A DNA stretch of 64,000 nt from JACCTU01 sp963848525 (GTDB lineage Bacteria > Actinomycetota > Thermoleophilia > Gaiellales > Gaiellaceae): the NCBI GenBank assembly GCA_963848525.1, contig CAWKDZ010000001.1, forward strand, positions 372,001 to 436,000, written 5' to 3'. The stretch's first letter is position 1, and every line of letters starts with the position of its first letter. The translations under genes were made by a program, and so were the position numbers. Positions 44,312 to 52,967 of this stretch are shown in pieces. A model generated the notes under the pieces. It was not told the origin of the DNA and ran no database searches. It saw only the letters and a list, made by a program, of their open reading frames with translations.

Positions 44312-45132
44312 CTACGACGGGCGGCTCTCACCGAGCACGGCGTCGGACAAGCTCGGCCAGAGCTTCTTCGCCTCCGCGCTCCACTCGTCGAAGGGCAGGT
44401 CGCCGAGGAACCCGAGCGCGAGGCCGGCCTCGGGGTCGACCCAGAGGAACGTGCCGCTCCCGCCGAAGTGGCCGAATGTCCGCGGCGAGTTGTTCGCGCC
44501 GGTCCAGTGCGGTGACTTGCCGTCCCGCAGCTCGAAGCCGAGGCCCCAGTCGTTCGGGTCCATCCGCCCGAAGTCGGGCAGCACGCCGACGAGCCCCGGG
44601 AAGTTGACCATCGTCGCCTCGGCGAGCGTCTCGGGCGCCACGAGCGTCGGCGCGAGCAGCTCCTTCGCAAGGTCGAGCAGGTCGAGCAGCGTCCCGTAGA
44701 GGCCGGTGGCGGGCGAGCCGCGCAGCTCGCCTGTGAACTCGAGCGGCGCGAGCACGGCTCGGTCAGGTACTCGACGAACGGCATCTCCGCGCGCGACTCG
44801 ACGTGCTGCGCGAGCACCTCGAAGCCGCCGTTCGAGTAGATGCGGCGCTCCCCCGGCGGCGCGATCGGCGTCGTCCCGTCGAACGGCAGACCCGACGCGT
44901 GCGCGAGCAGGTGGCGCACCGTCGAGCCGGGCGGCCCGGCCGGCTCGTCGAGGTCGACGACGCCCTCCTCGGCGGCGACGAGCGTCGCCAGCGCGGTCAC
45001 GAGCTTCGTGATCGAGGCCCAGGCGAACTCGCGCCCCTCGTTCCCGTGCATCGCGCGGACGCCATCGCCGTCCGCGACTCCGACCGCAGTGTGCTCGGGA
45101 GGCCACGCGTCCACTCGACTCAGCGCCTCCAC
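44312..45132 (-). CDS. Serine hydrolase of class C beta-lactamase/DD-peptidase fold (frameshift near 44757)
   Basis: The N-terminal frame (from 45132) gives FAWASITKLVTALATLVAAE with the SxxK nucleophile motif (SITK), HLLAHASGLPFDG and RRIYSNGGFEVLAQHVESR with the YxN Tyr (YSN). The frame is lost near 44757. The next frame resumes with LAPLEFTGELRGSPATGLYG, LLDLAKELLAPTLVAPETLA and the HxG-type third motif in FGHFGGSGTFLWVDPEAGLA, ending at 44312. Inserting one G in gagccgtgctcg restores VLAPLEF, so an assembly indel is likely. It is an esterase or peptidase-like enzyme; true beta-lactamase activity is not implied. It is 10 bp upstream of the cyclase gene. Confidence 0.75.
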
Positions 45133-45152
45133 GCGGCGCGATACTACGTCGG

Positions 45153-46727
45153 GTGGAGCGTCGGCTCATCTCGTCGGGCTCGCCCTACGAGTCGATCGTC
45201 GGGTTCTCGCGCGCAGTCGTCGCCGGTTCGCACGTGCACGTGAGCGGAACCGCGCCCGTGATGCCCGACGGCGAGCCGCTGCCGGACGACGCGTACGCGC
45301 AGGCCCGGCGCTGCCTCGCGATCATCCTCGACGCGCTGGCCGAGGCCGGCGCGCGCCCCGCCGACGTCGTGCGCACGCGCATCTACCTGACGAGCCCCGA
45401 CGTCTTCGACGACGTCGCGAGGGCGCACGCGGAGGTCTTCGGCGACGTTCGCCCGGCGTCCACGGCGGTGGTGGCGCAGCTGCTCGACCCCCGTTGGAAG
45501 GTCGAGATCGAGGCGGAGGCGCGTGCTGCCGTGAAGCAGATCTACCCTGCGACGATCACCGGCAAGAGCTTCGCGCCCGGCGGCAGCGTGCTGGATCACA
45601 AGTTCGGCCAGAGCGACCCGTACACGCTCGGCGTCGAGGAGGAATACATGCTGCTCGACGGCGAGACGTACGACCTCGTGCAGCACATCGACACGGTCCT
45701 CGCGGCGACGTCTGGTGACGAGCTCGCCGACCGCCTCGCGCCCGAGCTGATGCAATCCGTGCTCGAGATCGCGACGCCGGTCTGCCGGAACACGGCCGAC
45801 GTCGACCGCGAGCTGCGGAAGCTGCGCGGCTACGTGATCGACGTCGCCCGCGAGAAGGGACTGCGCGTCGGCTCGGCCGGGACGCATCCGTTCTCGCTCT
45901 TCGAACGCCAGCGGATCACCGCGCGCGACCGCTACCGCAACCTCGTCGACCAGCTCCAGTACGTCGCGCGCCGCGAGCTGATCTTCGGCATGCACGTCCA
46001 CGTCGCCGTCGACGACTGCGAGAAGGCGATCCAGGTCGTGAACGGGATGCTCGTCGAGCTGCCGACGCTGCTGGCGCTGTCCGCAAGCTCGCCGTTCTGG
46101 CGCGGCGAGCCGACCGGCCTCTCGTCCTCGCGGCAGATGGTGTTCGCGGCGTTCCCCCGCTCGGGCCCGCCGCCGCGCTTCAAGGACTACGACGACTACG
46201 CGGAGGTCGTCGGCCAGCTCGAGAAGACGGGCTGCATCGCGGACTACACGCACATCTGGTGGGACATCCGCCTGCACCCGAAGTGGGGCACGGTCGAGGT
46301 GCGGATCTGCGACGCCGTCACCCGTGTCGAGGACGCGGTCGCGATCACGGCGTACTGCCAGGCGCTCGTCAAGCTGTACTCCGAGCTCTACGACCGGCGC
46401 GAGCCGATCCCGTCGTTCCACCGGATCCTGACGACGGAGAACAAGTGGCTCTCGGCCCGCTACGGCCTCGAGGCGCCGATCATGGACCTGGTCACGGGCC
46501 GCAGGAACCGCGTTCCGATCGCGCAGCTGATCCGCCGGCGGCTCCGCGACCTCGAGCCGCACGCGCGCGAGCTCGGGTCGGAGCGGGAGCTCGAGGGGAT
46601 CCGCGGGATCCTCTCGCGCGGCAGCAGCGCCGACCGGCAGCTGCGCGTGTTCAACGCCAACCGCGACATCGTCGAGGTCGTGCGCGAGATCGCCGACGCG
46701 ACCGAGGTCGCCGCCGTCGCGGCCTAG
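45153..46727 (+). CDS. RidA-like domain fused to glutamate-cysteine ligase-like (GCS2/YbdK) carboxylate-amine ligase
   Basis: This 524-residue protein starts at GTG 45153. Residues 1-130 form a RidA/YjgF domain: LISSGSPYESIVGFSRAVVA, GSHVHVSGTAPVMPDGEPLP, ILDALAEAGARPADVVRTRI, with the conserved Arg and the ending ARAHAEVFGDVRPASTAVVA. Residues about 150-520 are a GCS2-type ATP-grasp-like ligase: YTLGVEEEYMLLDGETYDLV, LMQSVLEIATPVCRNTADVD, VGSAGTHPFSLFERQRITAR, IFGMHVHVAVDDCEKAIQVV, WWDIRLHPKWGTVEVRICDA. YbdK-type enzymes join glutamate to an amine such as cysteine. RidA domains clear reactive enamines or imines. A joint role in amino-acid-derived chemistry is inference. The gene is intact. 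Confidence 0.88.
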   Translation: MERRLISSGSPYESIVGFSRAVVAGSHVHVSGTAPVMPDGEPLPDDAYAQARRCLAIILDALAEAGARPADVVRTRIYLTSPDVFDDVARAHAEVFGDVRPASTAVVAQLLDPRWKVEIEAEARAAVKQIYPATITGKSFAPGGSVLDHKFGQSDPYTLGVEEEYMLLDGETYDLVQHIDTVLAATSGDELADRLAPELMQSVLEIATPVCRNTADVDRELRKLRGYVIDVAREKGLRVGSAGTHPFSLFERQRITARDRYRNLVDQLQYVARRELIFGMHVHVAVDDCEKAIQVVNGMLVELPTLLALSASSPFWRGEPTGLSSSRQMVFAAFPRSGPPPRFKDYDDYAEVVGQLEKTGCIADYTHIWWDIRLHPKWGTVEVRICDAVTRVEDAVAITAYCQALVKLYSELYDRREPIPSFHRILTTENKWLSARYGLEAPIMDLVTGRRNRVPIAQLIRRRLRDLEPHARELGSERELEGIRGILSRGSSADRQLRVFNANRDIVEVVREIADATEVAAVAA

Positions 46728-46728
46728 C

Positions 46729-47355
46729 GTGCTCGGCCAGATCGCCGCGTTCACGCTCGCTGCGACGGTCGTCACGATCACGCCCGGGCCTGACATGGCG
46801 CTCGTCGCGCGGCGCGCGGTCACCGACGGCTGGCGGCGTGCCTCGGTCACGAGCGCCGGCATCGTGACGGGGCTGCTCGTCCACGCGGCGGCGTCGGCGC
46901 TCGGGATCTCGGTCCTCCTCGTGCGCTCGGCGACCGCGTTCACGGTGCTCAAGATCGCCGGCGCCTGCTACCTCGTCGTGCTCGGGATCCTCAGCTTTCG
47001 GGCGGCCCGACGGACGACGCGCGAGCCGATCGACCGCATCCCGCCGCGCGCACCGCGATCGGGTCGGACGAGCTTCGGGCAGGGCTTCCTCAACAACGTC
47101 CTCAACCCGAAGCCCGCGCTCTTCTACCTCGCGTTCCTGCCTCAGTTCGTGGGGCCCGGCGACCCAGTCGTGTTGATGACGGGGATCTTCGTCGCGATCC
47201 ACATCGTGATCAGCATCGTCTGGCTCGTCGTCTGGGCCTGGCTCGTCGGGCGCGCCGGCGCGCTGATGCAGCCTCGCTGGCGAGCGGTGCTCGAGCGCGT
47301 GACAGGCGCAGTACTCGTCGCGCTCGGACTGCGGCTCGCGACGACGAGCCGCTAG
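46729..47355 (+). CDS. LysE-family amino-acid exporter
   Basis: This 208-residue membrane protein has six hydrophobic segments in the LysE/RhtB order: FTLAATVVTITPGPDMALVA with the signature TPGPD, GIVTGLLVHAAASALGISVL, VLKIAGACYLVVLGILSFRA, FGQGFLNNVLNPKPALFYLA with the NPK hallmark, then two C-terminal helices. It probably exports amino acids or derivatives. It begins 2 bp after the RidA-GCS2 stop with a GTG (46729), so the two form an operon and the exporter may remove the ligase product or a toxic precursor. The end overlaps the convergent propeller gene by 4 bp. Confidence 0.88.
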   Translation: MLGQIAAFTLAATVVTITPGPDMALVARRAVTDGWRRASVTSAGIVTGLLVHAAASALGISVLLVRSATAFTVLKIAGACYLVVLGILSFRAARRTTREPIDRIPPRAPRSGRTSFGQGFLNNVLNPKPALFYLAFLPQFVGPGDPVVLMTGIFVAIHIVISIVWLVVWAWLVGRAGALMQPRWRAVLERVTGAVLVALGLRLATTSR

Positions 47356-48437
47356 CGCAGGAGCTTCGGCGCCGCGCCGCGGCGGACGACGACGAGCCGC
47401 CGTCCGTCCGGCGTGAAGCCGAGCCCGGCGACGCGCCCGACGCGGACCGGCTCGTCGACGGCGTCGGTGGCCAGCCGGTAGCGCCACACCTTTCCGTCCA
47501 CAGCGAACGCGACGGCGTCCTCTCTCGGCGAGACCGCAGCAGCGCCGGCGAGGTCGCGCGTGCCGCGCGTCCGCTCACCGTTTCGGAACCTGACGATCCG
47601 CGCGATCCGCGGCCCGGCGAGGTCGACGACGAGCAGCCGGCCGGCGAACGGGCCGGCGACGTAGAGCCTCCGCTCGTCGGGCGAAAGCGCGAGCGAGGAC
47701 GTGCGGATCGTGCTCGGGTCGACGAAGCCGGCGGGTAGGTCGAGGCAGTGTCCGAAGCCCCGGTCGAGGTCGAGCGAGTGGATGAAGCCGCCGCCGTCCG
47801 GCTTGACGTAGAGGGTCAGCAGCCAGCGGCCGTCGCTCGTGGCGACGGACGTCCACGCGGCGCCGATCATCTTCTGCTGGGCCGACGACGCCCTCGACCA
47901 GCGGCGTCACGGAGAGCCGGCTCGTGCGCAGGTCGTAGAGCCGGAGGTTGTAGCCGCCGTCGTCGTACTTGATCAGGAAGAGGCGGCGCCCGTCGAGCGA
48001 GACCGCCTCGACGCCGTAGGTCCCGCGCAGCGTCGATGCGGCGGAACACCGTCCAGCGCGAGGTGCCGACGACCGTGAGCCGGGTCGAGCCGGGCCCGAA
48101 CGACGTGAGCACCGCGCGGTCTCCGCGCGCCGAGACGCGCCGCGAGCCGCTGACGCGTGCCCGGAGGGAGCCGCGCGCGACGACGCGCCCGCTGGGCAGC
48201 GCGTACCGGGTCAAGCTCGTCCGCGTGCCCGCTCGCGCGGGCGACGACGAACGTGCGGCCGTCGGCCGACTGGAGGCCCGCCGAGAGCCGCAGGTCGGCG
48301 CGGAGCGAGTCGAGGTCGTAGAGGACGAGCGGGCCGAACTGCCCGTTCGGGCGGACGGTGAGCAGGCTCGGGCCGGACGACGCCTGCGCCGGGACCGCGA
48401 GCCCGGCGAGCACGGCGACGAGCGCGAGACGCTTCAT
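47352..48437 (-). CDS. Secreted beta-propeller protein, interrupted by three frameshifts
   Basis: From the ATG at 48437 a signal peptide (MKRLALVAVLAGLAVPAQAS) leads into propeller-like sequence that continues across frames: LLTVRPNGQFGPLVLYDLDS and DGRTFVVARASG; then (from about 48220) TRYALPSGRVVARGSLRARV and LTVVGTSRWTVFR; then (from about 48035) VEAVSLDGRRLFLIKYDDGG and NLRLYDLRTSRLSVTPLVEG; then (from about 47875) AAWTSVATSDGRWLLTLYVK, LALSPDERRLYVAGPFAGRL and VAGLGFTPDGRRLVVVRRGA. These are repeated DGRRLFxxx/YDL blades. The product would be exported; the role is unknown. It is divergent from the ECF sigma gene, sharing the palindrome at 48451-48474. Confidence 0.6.
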
Positions 48438-48450
48438 GCGTCTGTTACAC

Positions 48451-48474
48451 CCGGGACCTCGAAAAAGGTCCCGG
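48451..48474. promoter_or_regulatory. Perfect 9-bp inverted repeat in divergent promoter region
   Basis: ccgggacct (48451-48459) pairs exactly with aggtcccgg (48466-48474) around cgaaaa. It lies in the 91-bp region between the divergent propeller gene and the ECF sigma gene, a likely place for an operator or for overlapping promoters. Confidence 0.5.
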
Positions 48475-48528
48475 CCGTATTCCGGGCGTGGACCTCTCGG
48501 CCCTTCCCTCTCGTACAGTCGCTGCGGG

Positions 48529-49040
48529 ATGCCGGGCTCTGGCCGCCACGAGCGCGCCTGGGTGCGGGGCGCCCAGGGCGGGTCGGCCTCCGACATCGAG
48601 GCGCTGTTTCGCGCGCACTGGCCGAGAGCGTTCCGCGCCGCCTACCTCGTCACCCACGACGCCGCCGCGGCCGAGGACATCGCGCAGGAGGCGTTCGTCG
48701 CCGCCATCCGCTCGCTCGACCGGTTCGACCGGCGGCGCCCGTTCGGCCCGTGGCTGCATCGGATCGTCGTCAACCGGGCGATCGACTGGGCACGCACCCG
48801 CCGGCTCCGCGGTGAGACCGAGCTCGTCGACGTCGCCGCAGCAGAGCGCGAGCATGCGGCAACCCGCACGACCTGGCGGCAGCGATCGCGCGGCTGCCGC
48901 CGGAGCAGCGCGCGGTGATCGTCCTGCGCCATCTGCTCGAGTACACGCCCGGCGAGATCGCCGACCTGCTCGGCCTGCCTCGCGGCACGGTCAACTCTCG
49001 ACTGCGTCGAGGTCTCGACGCGCTGAAGGAGTCGTTGTGA
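48529..49040 (+). CDS. ECF-type RNA polymerase sigma factor (frameshift near 48860)
   Basis: A sigma-70 family ECF factor of about 170 residues. Region 2 is clear in the first frame: IEALFRAHWPRAFRAAYLVT, DAAAAEDIAQEAFVAAIRSL, FGPWLHRIVVNRAIDWARTR. The frame fails after AAAEREHAAT. The next frame gives region 4: DLAAAIARLPPEQRAVIVLR and YTPGEIADLLGLPRGTVNSR, then RLRRGLDALKESL to TGA 49038-49040. One missing base near catgcggcaaccc explains this. It overlaps the following gene by 4 bp, and that gene probably encodes its membrane partner. ECF factors respond to envelope or oxidative stress; the stimulus is unknown. Confidence 0.8.
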
Positions 49041-50130
49041 AGCGGGAGTTCGAGCGGATCGAGATCCCCGGAGAGCACGACGCGCGCGAGCGCGCCTGGT
49101 CGGTCGTGCGAGCCGCGTTCGCCGAGCGCGAGCCGCGCGCACGCGAGGTTCCGTGGCGCCCGCTGGCGCTCGCGGCCGCGGCGACCGCGCTCGTCGCGGC
49201 GACGTTCTCGCCTCCGGGGCGGGCGATCGTCGACACCGTCCGCGAGACGATCGGGATCGCCGGCGCCGACGAGGCGCTCGTCGCGCTCCCCGACGGCGGC
49301 CGGCTGCTCGTCGTCTCGGCCGACGGCGTCTGGACGGTCGCGCGCGACGGCGTGCGACGCCGCCTGGGCGACTACGACGACGCGACGTGGTCTCCGTTCG
49401 GCAACTTCGTCGCCGCGACGACGTCGGACGAGCTCACCGCGCTCGAGCCGGACGGCGACGTTCGCTGGAAGCTCGCGAGGCCCGGCGTCCGCTTCCCCCG
49501 GTGGGGCGGGACGCGCTTCGACACGCGGATCGCGTACTTCAGCCGAGGTTCGCTTCGCGTCGTCGGAGGAGACGGCAGAGGGAGATCGGCTGCTCGTCCG
49601 CCGGGCGGCCGCCGTCGCACCCGCCTGGCGGCCGGGGGCTCGGCACGTGCTCGCCTACGCGGACGGCTCCGGCCGCATCGTCGCGATCGAGGCGGACTCG
49701 GGCCGCCGGCTCTGGCGCACCCGCCCGGGCGGGCGCGTCGCGCAGCTCGAGTGGTCGACGGACGGCCGGCCGCCTGCTCGTCCGCCGCGCGCGCTTCGTC
49801 GACGTGCTCACCCCGGAGGGACAGCCGTTCACGGGCGTGCGCATCCCGAACGGCGTCGTCACCGCGGCGGCCTTCCGTCCACGCGGTCACACCGTCGCCG
49901 TCGCGTACAAGGTCGGGAACCGCACGCGCGTGCTCGCTCGACGGCTGCTCTTCGCGGGGCCCGGGCACGTCGACCAGCTCGCCTGGTCGCCGGACGCCCG
50001 CTGGCTCCTCGTCGCGTGGCCGACGGCGTCGGAGTGGCTCTTCGTCGGCGCGGACGGCCGGTCGCGCGTCGATGCGGTGCAGTTCGATCCGGAAGACTTC
50101 CCGCGCATCGCCGGCTGGTGCTGCCCGTGA
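49037..50130 (+). CDS. Membrane-anchored beta-propeller protein, possible anti-sigma partner (two frameshifts)
   Basis: From GTG 49037: a cytoplasmic start (VKREFERIEIPGEHDARERA, WSVVRAAFAERE), one membrane helix (about residues 38-55, PLALAAAATALVAATFSPPG), and external propeller blades with repeats of the form GRLLVVSADGVWTVARDG and DVRWKLARPGVRFPRWGGTR. Frames shift near 49575 and 49770. The restored text continues with AWRPGARHVLAYADGSGRIV, RLLVRRARFVDVLTPEGQPF, DQLAWSPDARWLLVAWPTAS and ends IAGWCCP. Its place directly after an ECF sigma, with a short inner region, one helix and a sensor outside, fits an anti-sigma role, but no classical anti-sigma zinc motif is seen. Confidence 0.65.
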
Positions 50131-51069
50131 ACAGGCGCGAGTTCGTCGTCGGCGCGGCCGCGCTCGCGCTCGCGCCCGATGCGTTCGCGCGACGTGCTCG
50201 GCGGCACGCCGACGGCGCTCGTGACCGCCGACCTCGAGTCGCACGTGGTCGCGTTCGACGTCTGGGGCGGCAAGGTGCTTCGCCGCATCCGCACACCGCC
50301 GGGACCGCGCGCGATCGAGACGGTCAGGAACGATGCCGTCGTCGCGCACACGGAGCACGGCCTGCTGTCGATCATCGACGGAGCCCGACTGCGGGTGCGG
50401 GAAGTGCTCGACGGCTTCGAGGAGCCGCGCTACGCCGTTGCGTACGGCGAGCACGCCTTCGTCACGGACTCACGCGCAGCGCAGCTCGTCGCCGTCCACG
50501 TGCCGAGCGCGCGCGTGGTCGGCCGCGTGGAGCTCGGCGGCGCTCCGCGGCACCTGTCGCTCGAGCCCTCGGGACGTGTCATCTGGGCCGTGCTCGGCAA
50601 CAAGGCCGACCGGATCGCCGCGGTCGATGTCACCGACGTGCGCCGACCCCGTCTGATGCGCCGGATCGCGTCGCCGTTCCTCGCGCACGACGTCGGGTTC
50701 GGCCCGGGCCTCGCGTGGGTGACCGGTGGTGCGTCACGGGAGCTCGTCCTCTTCGACGCGAGTGGGCGTAGGCGAAGGCTTCCGGCCGACGCTCCGCCCC
50801 AGCACGTCACCTTCATGGGCCCTTTCGCATTCGTCGCGAGTGGCGACAGCGGGACGCTTCGGGTCTACATGAAGCGGACCGCCCAGCTGATCCGCACGAG
50901 CCTGATCCCCACCGGCTCGTACAACGTCCAGCACACGCAAGCCGGTCTGGTGCTCAGCCCGTCGCTCACGCGCGGGACGCTCTACGTCGGCGACCGGATC
51001 GGTCGGCGCGTCCGGCGGCTTCAGGTCGCACGCTCGTCGCACGACGCGTGCCTGGTCGTGAGCGCGTAG
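50127..51069 (+). CDS. Tat- or Sec-exported beta-propeller protein (frameshift near 50190)
   Basis: The GTG at 50127 overlaps the previous stop (GTGA) and gives VNRREFVVGAAALALAPDAF, a twin-arginine-like signal peptide. The frame is then lost near 50190. The main frame continues with TALVTADLESHVVAFDVWGG, LRRIRTPPGPRAIETVRNDA, FVTDSRAAQLVAVHVPSARV, GRVIWAVLGNKADRIAAVDV and HTQAGLVLSPSLTRGTLYVG, a YVTN-type seven-bladed propeller ending at 51067-51069. About 313 residues in total. Ligand unknown. Position after the sigma/anti-sigma-like genes suggests a shared envelope-sensing operon. Confidence 0.7.
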
Positions 51070-51079
51070 CGTTCCGCGG

Positions 51080-51538
51080 GTGCTGACGCCGGGCGACCGC
51101 CTCCCCGACGCCAACGTGTTCGCCGCGCCGGGCGAGGCGCTCTCGCTCCGCGACGCGGCCGCGGGCTCGACGACGCTCTTCCTCTTCTATCTCTTCGACT
51201 TCTCCGCGACCTGAACGGACGAGATGGAGCTCCTGCGTGACAGGAGACAGGAGTTCGACGACGCGGGCGTGCGCGTCTTTGCGATCTCGCGCGACTCGCC
51301 GTGGACGCACATCGCGTGGGCGCAGGTGCTCGACCTGAACTTCCCGCTGCTGTCGGACTGGAACGCCGAGGCGACGCATGCGTTCGGGATCGCGATCACG
51401 CACCGCGAGCTCCATGACGTGTCGGCCCGCTCGGCGTTCCTCGTCGACGAGGGCGGTACGGTCCGCCGCGCATGGCGCTACGAGACTGGCGACGTCCCGG
51501 ACTTCGACGAGCTGCTCGCAGCCGCTCGGGCCTTGTAG
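51080..51538 (+). CDS. Peroxiredoxin (AhpC/TSA family) with in-frame UGA at the peroxidatic position, probable selenoprotein
   Basis: Frame 51080-51538 is open except for one TGA (51212-51214) at codon 45. Before it: VLTPGDRLPDANVFAAPGEA and TTLFLFYLFDFSAT. After it: TDEMELLRDRRQEFDDAGVR, VFAISRDSPWTHIAWAQVLD, NFPLLSDWNAEATHAFGI, SARSAFLVDEGGTVRRAWRY. Peroxiredoxins have FxFDxSxxCTxEM here, so UGA replaces exactly the catalytic Cys, with the -3 hydroxyl residue (S42) and conserved TDEM retained. The usual Pro at -7 is Leu. A hairpin follows at SECIS distance. The restored protein has 152 residues, a normal length. Peroxidase reduction of H2O2 or organic peroxides is the known family role. Alternative: a sequencing error for TGC. 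The gene lies 10 bp after the propeller gene. Confidence 0.8.
51227..51256 (+). promoter_or_regulatory. Putative bacterial SECIS hairpin
   Basis: Downstream of the in-frame TGA, gagctcctg (51227-51235) pairs with caggagttc (51248-51256; one G-U) around a 12-nt loop, or ctcctg (51230-51235) pairs with caggag (51241-51246) around cgtga. In both, the loop starts 21 nt after the UGA and has G as its second base, within the known range for bacterial SECIS elements. Confidence 0.6.
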
Positions 51539-52967
51539 CGCTCGGCGCCGCCCTCTACCTCGCCGCCGGGGTGCTCGCGCTCTCGCCGGCGCTGCGGCAC
51601 GCGTCGTCCGACCTGCTCGCGTACGGGACGCCGCGCCCGGGCGGCGTCGTCACGCCGGGTGACCACCTCCAGACGACGTACAACCTCTGGCTCCCCGGCC
51701 ACCAGCTCGCGAACGGCCGCGCGCCGTGGCTCGACCCCTACAGCTTCCAGCCCGAGGCCGAGCCGCGCGTCAACTACCCCGCCTGGCCGTTCGCGGTCGT
51801 CTTCTGGCCCCTGCACGCGCTCTTCGGGACGATCGGCGGCTGGAACGCGTTCGCGCTGCTGACGTACGTCGCCGCCGGCGGGGCGGCAGCCGCGTGGCTG
51901 CGCTCGCTGCAGCTGCCGCTCGGCGCGGCGCTCGTCGGCGGGCTCGCGTTCGCGCTCGCGCCCTACCGGTCGCTCCAGACCTCGGGCGGCCATCTGCTCG
52001 GGCCGATCGCTGCGCTCCTTCCCCTCTCGCTCTGGGCGCTGGAGCGGCGGCACGCGTGGCTCGCGGTGGCCGCGATCGCGTCGATTCCGCTCTCCGGCCA
52101 GGTGCACCTCGCCCTTGGCGCGCTCGCGTTCTTCTTCGCGTACGCGGCCGTCCGCCGCCGCACCGCTCGTCGGTGCGCTCGGCGCGGCGGCCGGCATCAC
52201 CGCGGGACTGCTCGTCTACGTGACCGAGATCCGCGGCACGGCGGCCGCGTCCGGACGCTCGTTCGACGAGGTCGAGCGCTACTCGGCGGAGCTGCTCGAC
52301 TTCGTCACGCGCCACTCGCGGCACGGGTTCGAGACGTTCGTCTTCCTCGGCTGGCTCCTCCCGGCCCTCGCCGTGGCCGGAGCCGTGCTGCTCTGGCGCC
52401 GCGACCGTGGGCTCGCGGCGACGCTGGCGCTCGGCGTGCTCGTCCCGATCGTGCTCGCGCTCGGCGCGAACACGCCGCTCTACGAGCCGCTCTGGAACGC
52501 GGTGCCCGGTCTCGAGGGGACGCGCGTGCCGGCGCGCCTGCTGCCGATCGCGTGCCTCTGCCTCGCCGCTCTCGCCGCCCATGCGGTCTCGCGCGTCCCG
52601 TGGCGCTGGGCGGCGCTCGCGGCGGTCCCGCTCCTCGCACTCGACCTCCGCGTCGACGCCTACGACCCGATGGGCGGCGACGACGACAACGCCGTCTACG
52701 CGCAGCTGCGCGACGCCGGCTCCCGGGCGCCTGCTGGAACGTCCGGTGCACCTCCCCGAGCTCCAGGAAGGGAGCGTGTACCTCTACTACGCGATCCAAG
52801 CGCCGCGCGAGCGGCCGCTCGGCTACTCGACGACGGCCCCGCCCGTCGCCGAGCGCACCGCCCGCGGGCTGCGCAGCGGCCGGCTCGATCCCTCGACGCT
52901 CGGCGTCCGCTGGGTCGTGCGGTTCCGGGACGGCCGCCCCGTCGAGCTTCTCCCTCCGCAGGGCTAG
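51472..52967 (+). CDS. Multi-helix membrane protein, GT-C/YfhO-like (two frameshifts)
   Basis: About 495 residues over three frames. The ATG at 51472, inside the peroxiredoxin 3' end, gives a basic N-terminus and the helix LVALGAALYLAAGVLALSPA, then DHLQTTYNLWLPGHQLANGR, WLDPYSFQPEAEPRVNYPAW and further helices (ALVGGLAFALAPYRSLQTSG). After a shift near 52165: AGITAGLLVYVTEIRGTAAA, FETFVFLGWLLPALAVAGAV, VPGLEGTRVPARLLPIACLC. After another near 52735: LLERPVHLPELQEGSVYLYY to the stop at 52967. The extracytoplasmic DxxQ-like loop after helix 1 and the R-P-rich VPARLLPIACLCL stretch resemble lipid-linked sugar transferases of the GT-C/YfhO type. Substrate unknown. Confidence 0.65.
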
